Positions 27,535 to 33,216 of a stretch of 64,000 nt of DNA are shown one piece after another. Numbering within the stretch: the first letter of the stretch is position 1; the number at the start of each line of letters is the position of its first letter. This DNA is from CAZNXJ01 sp964577115. Lineage in GTDB: Bacteria; Planctomycetota; Planctomycetia; Pirellulales; Pirellulaceae. The notes under the pieces were generated by a model. That model was given only the letters and a program-made list of their open reading frames with translations. It did no database searches and had not been told where the DNA came from. The translations under genes were made by a program, and so were the position numbers. The stretch covers positions 62,001 through 126,000 of the forward strand of contig CAZNXJ010000014.1 of NCBI GenBank assembly GCA_964577115.1. The letters run 5' to 3'.

Positions 27535-28191
27535 TTACATCTGAGCGGCCTCGAGGGCCGTGTCCAGCGCTTTGACAGCTTCGTTGACGGCAGCTTCGTG
27601 CTCCCGCCACTTATTGATCTCTACCGACTTTGCCTCGTCGATTTGCTCTTCGAGATTATTGACCGCGGACTCGACGTCATCGGTCTTTGCTTCGAGAGCT
27701 TCCTTTTCCTCGCCCGACAAGTTTTCCGACCGTGCTTCCATCTCTTCGAGGCGCTGTCGGCCTTCTGCGAGACGTGCTTCGGCAGTGGTCAGAAACGCGT
27801 CGCGCTCCTGGGACGCCTGGAACTCGGCTTCCGTCTGCTGGAGTTCTCGCTGAGCTTCCTCGGTCTCCTGCACTTCCTCTTCGATTTCTTGCTGCGCGTC
27901 GCGTCGTGCCTCGATAGCGTCCTGCTCGGCCTGCTGCGCATCCTCCATCAACTCGTTATCGATGCGAGGCCGCATGGCTTCGTGCCGTAGCGCTTTAGCT
28001 TCTTGTTCGCGCTCGTGAACATCATGCATGCGCTCGCGCCGCAGTTCTTCCGTTTCGCGCTGTTCTTCCGCCAGATCTTGCTGAGCGTCGAAAACGTCTT
28101 CCTGGGTTATTTCCTGGTCGCAGCCGGCACCAATCGTAATGAGCGCCGCGCAGGTCATTGTTCCCAGCCATTTAGAAAGTGTCATACTCAT
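27535..28191 (-). CDS. Coiled-coil lipoprotein
   Basis: A 218-aa protein with a lipoprotein signal (MTLSKWLGTMTCAALITIGA, then GC). The rest is a nearly uninterrupted charged helix rich in Glu, Gln, Arg and Ala (e.g. EEVQETEEAQRELQQTEAEF), with a heptad pattern that predicts a long coiled coil. The final 60 residues (AKTDDVESAVNNLEEQIDEA) look like a separate helical bundle. The ATG at 28191 has GGAG at 6 nt. Placed 67 nt after csbD, so it may be cotranscribed. It could be a periplasmic or outer-membrane stress protein; there is no better family assignment. Confidence 0.75.
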   Translation of the reverse strand: MSMTLSKWLGTMTCAALITIGAGCDQEITQEDVFDAQQDLAEEQRETEELRRERMHDVHEREQEAKALRHEAMRPRIDNELMEDAQQAEQDAIEARRDAQQEIEEEVQETEEAQRELQQTEAEFQASQERDAFLTTAEARLAEGRQRLEEMEARSENLSGEEKEALEAKTDDVESAVNNLEEQIDEAKSVEINKWREHEAAVNEAVKALDTALEAAQM

Positions 28192-28210
28192 ACTCGACTC
28201 CAAAGTTGCG

Positions 28211-28248
28211 GATGCTCGGTTGCCCTAGCGCTGTAAACGCCGAGCATC
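28211..28248 (-). repeat. Inverted repeat between csbD and the lipoprotein gene
   Basis: GATGCTCGG (28211-28219) is the exact reverse complement of CCGAGCATC (28240-28248), loop 20 nt. No T-run follows on the minus strand. It could be an attenuator, RNA processing site or operator between the two genes. Confidence 0.45.
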
Positions 28249-28257
28249 TTCGGTTGC

Positions 28258-28461
28258 TTACGAAAGGCGGGCACGGTCAAAATCGCTGACCTCACGCTCG
28301 GCCTGTTCACGCTCGTACCCGTATCGCTTCTGTAAGCGACCGACCAGTTCTTCCCGCTTGCCGTCGATCCATTCGAGATCGTCGTCTGTCAGTTTCGCCC
28401 ATTGCTGCTTTACCTGACCTTTGAACTGTTTCCAGTTGCCCTTCACTTGATCCCAATTCAT
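28258..28461 (-). CDS. CsbD-family stress protein
   Basis: A 67-aa helical-hairpin protein with the CsbD pattern: MNWDQVKGNWKQFKGQVKQQ, then KLTDDDLEWIDGKREELVGR and LQKRYGYEREQAEREVSDF. CsbD proteins are induced by general stress in Bacillus and many Gram-negatives; the biochemical role is not known. GGAG-type ribosome-binding site 8 nt upstream. Preceded by sigma-54 site D, 87 nt from the start codon. Confidence 0.92.
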   Translation of the reverse strand: MNWDQVKGNWKQFKGQVKQQWAKLTDDDLEWIDGKREELVGRLQKRYGYEREQAEREVSDFDRARLS

Positions 28462-28547
28462 AACTGTCTCCTCGGTTGAGCCTCGCGGCCCGGTGTCTCT
28501 TTTAACATGTGAAATAACGCGTCATGCTTTATTGTAGTAATGAAAGG

Positions 28548-28562
28548 GCAAGTGGTGCGCCG
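28548..28562 (-). promoter_or_regulatory. Sigma-54 site D, upstream of csbD
   Basis: On the minus strand it reads CGGCGCACCACTTGC: GG and GC are 12 bases apart as required for -24/-12 sigma-54 promoters. It differs from the consensus GGCAC at one base (GGCGC). The -12 lies 87 nt from the csbD start. Confidence 0.55.
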
Positions 28563-28614
28563 AAGAGAGCAAACCGCGGATATAAGAGTCGTGTAACGTA
28601 AAATGCCGCCTTAA

Positions 28615-28845
28615 TCAGCCGGTGTAGTCCATGAGCCGATCCCCCGGCTTCTTGTTCTTCTCTTCACGAGGTTGATTGTCCGGATGGGCTGGCGCGGGCG
28701 GGAGCAATTCTTCTTCGGTCGGCTTGTTATGGGTGCTGGCTTCCTCTTGACGCGACTTGGGCACGACGGGCGGTGTTTGAGAGCACGCGCCCTTCTTTGT
28801 TTCTTGGGAGGGCTGCGGGGCGATTGGCTTCTTGCGGCGCGTCAC
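28615..28845 (-). CDS. Small basic disordered protein
   Basis: A 76-aa product starting at GTG with an excellent AGGAGG 8 nt upstream, which makes it a credible gene. Composition is Lys/Pro/Glu/Gln rich with no hydrophobic core: RRKKPIAPQPSQETKKGACS, EEASTHNKPTEEELLPPAP, and NQPREEKNKKPGDRLMDYTG. It is predicted to be intrinsically disordered. No family recognised. It lies in the stress-protein island, downstream of the DUF1328 genes and on the same strand. Confidence 0.65.
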   Translation of the reverse strand: MTRRKKPIAPQPSQETKKGACSQTPPVVPKSRQEEASTHNKPTEEELLPPAPAHPDNQPREEKNKKPGDRLMDYTG

Positions 28846-29049
28846 GATGCAAACCTCCTAATGAGCGTTACCACGCTGCCCTAGCAATCCTTGTAGGAGT
28901 CGCGTTCAGGGGCCCTGTGCTCCATCCGCCGGTTCCCGCGGGGCTTCTGCGCCGAAAGGTCTTTCCCGCAATGAAGCGGAAACGACCTGCACCCAACGAC
29001 GCGAAGGACCCGCTAGGAACCAACGGCTTGGCGGCCTTGCTTCCAAAGA

Positions 29050-29226
29050 TCAAATGGGCGGAACACGGCGGCGCGTAACACCGACGGTCAAGCTGATCAG
29101 GAACAAGACGAGAAACACAAAGAAAAATATCTGCACGATCCACGCGATCTCCGCGGCCAGGCCGCCAAACCCCAGCACGGCAGTAATTAGCGCGAGCACC
29201 AAGAGAGTAGTTGCTAAACCGGCCAT
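29050..29226 (-). CDS. DUF1328 (UPF0391) small membrane protein, copy 1
   Basis: A 58-aa protein with two hydrophobic helices: MAGLATTLLVLALITAVLGF, then GGLAAEIAWIVQIFFFVFLV and LFLISLTVGVTRRRVPPI. This matches the DUF1328/YtjA pattern (LGFGG turn between helices, basic tail). AGGAGG stands 10 nt before the ATG. Family members are linked to stress but biochemically unknown. The gene sits 98 nt downstream of the second DUF1328 copy, same strand, so it is probably read from sigma-54 site A. Too short for many gene callers. Confidence 0.85.
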   Translation of the reverse strand: MAGLATTLLVLALITAVLGFGGLAAEIAWIVQIFFFVFLVLFLISLTVGVTRRRVPPI

Positions 29227-29324
29227 GATTTGAATGCCTCCTCTCGTTGCAGAACGCTGAAGTGCCGACTGCGTTCCTAGCGGCCGCGGCCATGCGGAAT
29301 GCGTGAACGTTCACTGGGCTGAAC

Positions 29325-29498
29325 TTAAACAGGTGCGCGGCCATTGAACGCAGCCACTGCGGCGGCGACGAGGAAGAGCACGAGAAAGACGATGAACAAA
29401 AACTTAGCTACACCGGCGAACGCCGCGGCGATTCCGCCAAAACCAAAAACGGCAGCAACAATCGCCAGTACCAACATCAAAAGCGCCAATTGCAACAT
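29325..29498 (-). CDS. DUF1328 (UPF0391) small membrane protein, copy 2
   Basis: A 57-aa paralogue: MLQLALLMLVLAIVAAVFGF, GGIAAAFAGVAKFLFIVFLV, LFLVAAAVAAFNGRAPV. The same FGFGGI turn between two membrane helices identifies DUF1328. Its ATG is at 29498; the frame runs further upstream but without family sequence. Sigma-54 site A lies 80 nt upstream. The two tandem copies share about half their residues, suggesting an old duplication. Confidence 0.85.
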   Translation of the reverse strand: MLQLALLMLVLAIVAAVFGFGGIAAAFAGVAKFLFIVFLVLFLVAAAVAAFNGRAPV

Positions 29499-29916
29499 GT
29501 GTGAACTCCAACGTGTTCGTGATGACTCAAAACGCAAGTCATATGTTGAGGGTGAAAAACACTGTTGTGGCACAAGAGCAATCGGTGTGCCGACGGATGA
29601 AGGGTAACAGAAAGAAAACTATGAAATCGGCGCGCGACGCTGGGCATTCGTAGCCAATCGAGCGTGTAGGAGAACCCAAAAGAGAGAGCGGGCCAAGCGC
29701 TCGTAAGGCATTACGCGAGGAGCCGCTAGAGAACCGCGGTCCCCATGCAGAAGAAGGTGCGCGTAAGCGCAGAAAGACGCTTATTCAGAAAGCGTGCAAG
29801 ATCACGTCACGCCAACTCCGAGAGGTTGGCGCGCGAGTTTGGTCGCAGGATCGAGGGCGAAGAAATAAGGGAACACGGTGGGCCCACCGCTACTTGAACA
29901 TTTCATTAAGTGCCGA
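29499..29916. other. Intergenic region with sigma-54 site A
   Basis: About 418 bases between the second DUF1328 gene and the 60-aa gene. It contains site A at 29578-29592. A 50-codon open frame at 29745-29897 (plus) lacks a ribosome-binding site and is not called. A small repeat CCAACTCCGAGAGGTTGG forms a hairpin near 29810-29830. Nothing else recognised. Confidence 0.4.
29578..29592 (-). promoter_or_regulatory. Sigma-54 site A, upstream of DUF1328 copy 2
   Basis: Minus strand CGGCACACCGATTGC: -24 element GGCAC and -12 element TTGC with GG-N10-GC geometry. The -12 is 80 nt from the start at 29498. The same 15-mer occurs exactly at site B. Confidence 0.65.
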
Positions 29917-30099
29917 TTAGCCGGCGCGGCTGGCCGGAGCCTTCCGCTGGAGCGCGTCGAGTTGCTGGGCGAGCTGTTGCTGCTTGAGAACAGCGACGAG
30001 CCGTCGCAGACAACGCTCCTCGGGATCCCATCCGGCGCGAATACGCTGTTGGGAATCTTTAATCTCGTGTCGCGTCGGTGTAGAGAACGTTGAACTCAT
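29917..30099 (-). CDS. 60-aa protein of unknown function
   Basis: A small protein with an excellent AAGGAG ribosome-binding site 7 nt before the ATG. The sequence MSSTFSTPTRHEIKDSQQRI, then RAGWDPEERCLRRLVAVLKQ and QQLAQQLDALQRKAPASRAG suggests two short amphipathic helices. No family recognised. It is placed between stress genes on the same strand, and sigma-54 site B, identical to site A, lies 183 nt upstream. Confidence 0.65.
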   Translation of the reverse strand: MSSTFSTPTRHEIKDSQQRIRAGWDPEERCLRRLVAVLKQQQLAQQLDALQRKAPASRAG

Positions 30100-30281
30100 C
30101 GGATGACTCCTTCTATTCGTACGGCGTTTATCGCCACGTCCTTTCGGACAGCCGGTTTCGCCTCGACAGCGATGAGTCCCCGAACGATCAATCCGTGAAC
30201 GCTATTGCGCTGCGAGGTTCAGCAAGACGGTCGCGGGAAACGCTAACCGCCCAGCTTTACTTCACTGAGAAGGGTGTAACC

Positions 30282-30296
30282 GCAATCGGTGTGCCG
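30282..30296 (-). promoter_or_regulatory. Sigma-54 site B, upstream of the 60-aa gene
   Basis: Minus strand CGGCACACCGATTGC, identical over 15 bases to site A, GG-N10-GC geometry. The -12 is 183 nt from the start at 30099. Confidence 0.6.
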
Positions 30297-30495
30297 GGTT
30301 GGCCCCGAGCAGCAACGTTCCCGCGGAGGTCTGGTGTCCGTCACGCGGAAAGTGCCTCAAATACCGAGAAATACGCTTGGTTTCCGTGTAGAAAGAAAAT
30401 GCGAAATTCTTGCCGCCGCCGGGCAATTCTCCGTCGCTGCTCGGAAAAGCGTCGCGTGTTAGACGCGCGGCCGTACGAATGAGACGCAATGGAAA

Positions 30496-30524
30496 GGCCG
30501 CCAGAGAGCGAGTCACTGGCGGCC
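30496..30524 (-). terminator. Intrinsic terminator of the CsbD/DUF883-like operon
   Basis: Perfect 9-bp stem GGCCGCCAG/CTGGCGGCC around an 11-nt loop, followed on the minus strand by TTTCC. It lies 95 nt beyond the stop of the 84-aa gene at 30619. Confidence 0.6.
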
Positions 30525-30618
30525 GGAAAAATCGTCCCGATGCCGATCGAACGTGAACTACGTGGAGAGCGATGCGAAGCCGCTTGGCGCCTGCCGCGCG
30601 GTGAAGGACAGACCGCAA

Positions 30619-30873
30619 TTAACGGCGCTGGACGGCATGCCGCCATGCTTCCGGAACGACCGTGCCGACACTATCGAGCATCTGCCGTCCATAACGGGCG
30701 GCTCGTTGAGCGCGCGTTTCGGGATCTTCTTCGGCAAAGAGGGACGCCACCATGTAGCCGACGGATAGGCCTAGTCCGAATGCGACGAGTAACGTCGAAA
30801 CGGGATAGTGTTCCACCATCTCCTGGGCGTCCGACGTCACGTTTCCGAAATTGAAATTCAAACGATTTTGCAT
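30619..30873 (-). CDS. Small membrane protein with glycine-zipper helix (DUF883-like)
   Basis: An 84-aa product starting at ATG 30873 with GGAGG 9 nt upstream. One hydrophobic helix (VSTLLVAFGLGLSVGYMVAS) with small residues at a GxxxG-like spacing and a preceding HYP resembles the C-terminal half of DUF883/ElaB-type proteins. A charged helical tail follows (EEDPETRAQRAARYGRQMLD). It lies 83 nt after the CsbD/DUF883-like gene and ahead of a terminator, so the two probably form one operon under sigma-54 site C. Likely inner-membrane anchored. Confidence 0.7.
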   Translation of the reverse strand: MQNRLNFNFGNVTSDAQEMVEHYPVSTLLVAFGLGLSVGYMVASLFAEEDPETRAQRAARYGRQMLDSVGTVVPEAWRHAVQRR

Positions 30874-30956
30874 CGCACAATGCCTCCGGAAGAAAAACTC
30901 TAATGGAGAGGGCCGAGCCATTGCCGGCCACTCGCGCCCTCGACGCGTTCGAACGG

Positions 30957-31379
30957 TCAACGGGAGCGCAGCAGCGTCGAAAGAACAATGCCGCTCAACA
31001 AGCCCGTGGCGAATCCGATCGCCACGGATTCAACGGGGTGTCGGCGCACGGTACGGCCGGTCTGGATGTAGGCCGCCCGGACCGCTTCGCTGGCTTCCCG
31101 CATCGATTCCTGGCTGCGCTGCTGAACGCTTTGGCCCAACTCGCGCGCCTGCTGGCTCGAGCTAGAAAGAGCGCTTCGCAGGTTGCTTGTCAGTTCGTCG
31201 AGATAGCGGCGCACCTGTTCTCGACTGGTGCCCGTTTTCTCCTGCACGAGCGTAACGAGCTGCTCGACGCTGGCGCGCGCACGCTGTAGATCCTCTTTAT
31301 TGAGCTCGCTCCAACGCTGCTGGAGCTTCGCGCGGATTTCGTTCCAGTACCGTTCGAGCGTTTGTTGATTGATGGCCAT
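30957..31379 (-). CDS. CsbD-like/DUF883-like fusion protein
   Basis: A 140-aa protein. Residues 1-65 align with the CsbD protein of the same island: LERYWNEIRAKLQQRWSELN, then KEDLQRARASVEQLVTLVQE and REQVRRYLDEL against WKQFKGQVKQQWAKL and DDDLEWIDGKREELVGRLQK. A helical linker follows. The C terminus GRTVRRHPVESVAIGFATGL, then LSGIVLSTLLRSR, is the DUF883/ElaB-type membrane anchor. ATG 31379 has GAGGAG nearby; the frame extends upstream without family sequence. Probably a membrane-tethered CsbD domain. Sigma-54 site C is 68 nt upstream. Confidence 0.8.
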   Translation of the reverse strand: MAINQQTLERYWNEIRAKLQQRWSELNKEDLQRARASVEQLVTLVQEKTGTSREQVRRYLDELTSNLRSALSSSSQQARELGQSVQQRSQESMREASEAVRAAYIQTGRTVRRHPVESVAIGFATGLLSGIVLSTLLRSR

Positions 31380-31446
31380 CGTCTTCTCCTCGCTCGGTAA
31401 TTCTTTGAAAGGCTGAACTCGCCGCCGAGCGAAGGACTGGGGGTTT

Positions 31447-31461
31447 GCAACCGGTGTGCCA
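31447..31461 (-). promoter_or_regulatory. Sigma-54 site C, upstream of the CsbD/DUF883-like fusion
   Basis: Minus strand TGGCACACCGGTTGC followed by A: a near-perfect match to TGGCAC-N5-TTGCA. The -12 lies 68 nt from the start at 31379. It is the best of the island sites. Confidence 0.75.
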
Positions 31462-31512
31462 AATAACGCCCGGCTCGGCACACGAAACTAGGTGAACCGC
31501 CCGGCAATGTTG

Positions 31513-31527
31513 CGGCACACAACTTGC
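31513..31527 (+). promoter_or_regulatory. Sigma-54 site E, upstream of DUF3309 gene
   Basis: Plus strand CGGCACACAACTTGC with GG-N10-GC geometry. It is back-to-back with site C, 52 nt apart, in the divergent space. The -12 lies 151 nt from the start at 31678. Confidence 0.6.
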
Positions 31528-31677
31528 CCTTCTACTGGTCCGTCCCCCAGGTTGAGCGGCTGCCGCTCTAAAAGTCGCGTGATTAATAGAGCGGAGTTTG
31601 AACTGGAGGCGCGAGGAATCGGACGTTTCATGGACGTGAATGATGCACCCCAAAAAGATTATTGATCGGAGCTCACG

Positions 31678-31833
31678 ATGGGCCTCTTCGAAATGATTAT
31701 CCTGGCACTCCTGATTCTCCTTCTGCTCGGAGCACTACCGGCGTGGCCCTATAGCCGAGCTTGGGGGTACTACCCCAGTAGCGGCCTGGCCATCCTGCTG
31801 GTGATCGTGCTGATCCTCGTGTTGATTTTCTGA
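31678..31833 (+). CDS. DUF3309 small membrane protein
   Basis: A 51-aa protein with a GGAG ribosome-binding site 6 nt before the ATG. Two hydrophobic helices flank an aromatic turn: MGLFEMIILALLILLLLGAL, PAWPYSRAWGYYPSSGLAIL, LVIVLILVLIF. The LPxWPYSRxWGYxPSxG core is the DUF3309 signature. Function unknown; members often sit near stress genes in environmental bacteria. Too short for many gene callers. Confidence 0.88.
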   Translation: MGLFEMIILALLILLLLGALPAWPYSRAWGYYPSSGLAILLVIVLILVLIF

Positions 31834-31879
31834 TGACTCTGGGGCTGTCATCGGAACGATGGGTGCCTGAGCCGATGTG

Positions 31880-31894
31880 GGGCATGCCGTTTGC
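31880..31894 (+). promoter_or_regulatory. Sigma-54 site F, upstream of the PA2169-type gene
   Basis: Plus strand GGGCATGCCGTTTGC: -24 GGCATG and -12 TTTGC, correct GG-N10-GC spacing. The -12 is 135 nt from the start at 32029. A hairpin GGCTGT/ACAGCC (31937-31952) sits in the presumed leader. Confidence 0.6.
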
Positions 31895-32028
31895 CCCGTT
31901 AAACCAAAACATCTCGGCTCCTGTTGGGTACTGCGGGGCTGTGGGAACAGCCAGTGTTGTGCGGTGAAGTCTGCTCCGCCGCCAGGCCGGGAGCACGAAG
32001 GGCCAAAAGCAAAAAGAGGAGAGGCACC

Positions 32029-32478
32029 ATGCGCATGCACAATACAACACTTTCCAACGAACAGATCGACTTGCTCCAGGATCTCATCCGAGCCAATATT
32101 GATTCGTGTGAAGGATATCGTGAGGCGGCTGAGAAGGTCGACGATCCCGATTTGGCTCACTGCTTCAAGAAGCTCGCCCATGATCGCGAGCAGCAAAGCC
32201 ACGAACTGCAAGCGATCGTGGCTGTGAATGCCGAGCAGCCATGCGAAACCGGTTCGTCGGAGTCCGGGCAGCGCGCCCCCGCGGATCTGCACTCTGCGAT
32301 TGCGAGCGGTGTCGAAGCTGTTCTCGCCGAAGCCGAACGCGCCGAGGATATTCTTCGCGATCAGTATGAAGAGGCGCGGCGGGAAGCGGAAGGAACGCCG
32401 GTTGGCGAATTGCTCGAACGGCATTACCGATCCGTGTGCGAAGCGCACGATGAAGTCAAACGCCGCCGTGGGGTGTAG
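32029..32478 (+). CDS. PA2169-type four-helix-bundle protein (DUF2383)
   Basis: A 149-aa ferritin-like helical protein: LSNEQIDLLQDLIRANIDSC then EGYREAAEKV, HCFKKLAHDREQQSHELQAI, ILRDQYEEARREAEGTPVGE and ERHYRSVCEAHDEVKRRRG. This is the PA2169/DUF2383 pattern. It is cytoplasmic (no signal). ATG 32029 follows AGAGGAGAGG; an ATG is also present two codons later. In Pseudomonas the family is tied to stress and biofilm growth. It is the last gene of the stress island before pqiA. Confidence 0.82.
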   Translation: MRMHNTTLSNEQIDLLQDLIRANIDSCEGYREAAEKVDDPDLAHCFKKLAHDREQQSHELQAIVAVNAEQPCETGSSESGQRAPADLHSAIASGVEAVLAEAERAEDILRDQYEEARREAEGTPVGELLERHYRSVCEAHDEVKRRRGV

Positions 32479-32625
32479 GACGAGCGCGAATTTCTACACT
32501 GCCGGCAGGCAACCGGGTGTGCGCAGCAGCTCGACGGTCCGCTATCATAGAAGCCTTCGGAACGGAAGCGTCCGCCGACTGGCAGATAGGTCGCAAGGAA
32601 TTGTCGAACGCGAGCAGTCCGTCGA

Positions 32626-33216
32626 ATGTCTTCTCTCAAGGCCTGCCACTGCTGCGGGCTCGTGCAGCGCGTTGTACCTCTCGGCGAGCAGCAATGCGCC
32701 GTCTGCAGCCGATGCGGCGCCGTGGTCGTGCGCGGCGGCGGCCGGAAGCATGCGGCGAGCCGCACGGCGGCGGCAGCACTGGGCGCATTCTTCCTCTTCT
32801 GGCCAGCGGTGCTACTCCCCATCTTGGAAATCGAGCGGCTCGGGCATCGGCATACGTCGAGCATTCTCGTGGGTGCCCTGGAACTGCTTCAGCATGGCAA
32901 TGCTTTTGTAGGTCTTGTGGTCCTGCTGTTTTCCGTCGTCTTTCCGCTCGCCAAAATTCTTTTGCTCCTCGAGCTGAGCGGGCTGAGCTTGTTCGACCGG
33001 CGGCATAAAGCATGGATGCTGCGGATAACGGAGCATCTGGGCAAATGGAGCATGATGGACGTGATGCTGCTCGCGCTGCTTGTCATGCTTGTCAAGCTGG
33101 GCGATCTTGTTGAATTCCGATTCGGACCTGCCGTCGTTGCGTTTGTGCTGTGCGTGATGATGAGCATGTTCGCCTCTCTCTCGTTCGATCCGCATGCCAT
33201 TTGGGACGAATCCTGA
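32626..33216 (+). CDS. pqiA: Paraquat-inducible protein A, single-domain form
   Basis: A 196-aa inner-membrane protein. The N terminus has a zinc-ribbon-like pair (CHCC and CAVCSRCG), then four hydrophobic segments. The PqiA core reads LGHRHTSSILVGALELLQHG, then VVFPLAKILLLLELSGL, EHLGKWSMMDVMLLALLVML and DPHAIWD. E. coli PqiA has two such domains (about 417 aa); here there is only one. It is directly upstream of pqiB, whose ATG follows the stop codon with no gap, so the two are one operon for phospholipid or other lipid transport between membranes. Confidence 0.9.
   Translation: MSSLKACHCCGLVQRVVPLGEQQCAVCSRCGAVVVRGGGRKHAASRTAAAALGAFFLFWPAVLLPILEIERLGHRHTSSILVGALELLQHGNAFVGLVVLLFSVVFPLAKILLLLELSGLSLFDRRHKAWMLRITEHLGKWSMMDVMLLALLVMLVKLGDLVEFRFGPAVVAFVLCVMMSMFASLSFDPHAIWDES

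Larger units (their letters stand above)
30100..30618. other. Long leader/intergenic region with sigma-54 site B and a terminator
   Basis: About 519 bases with no supported gene. It holds site B (30282-30296) and the terminator hairpin at 30496-30524. The distance from site B to the 60-aa gene leaves a leader of about 170 nt whose structure could be regulatory or encode a small RNA. I see no other feature. Confidence 0.45.

Noticed and set aside
29745..29897. 50-codon plus-strand frame, Arg/Glu rich
   Set aside because: No ribosome-binding site, no conservation evidence, lies in the leader of the minus-strand DUF1328 genes.
32579..32593. Weak sigma-54-like match (TGGCAGATAGGTCGC) upstream of pqiA
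   Set aside because: The -12 element reads TCGC and -24 ends in G; below the quality of the island sites.
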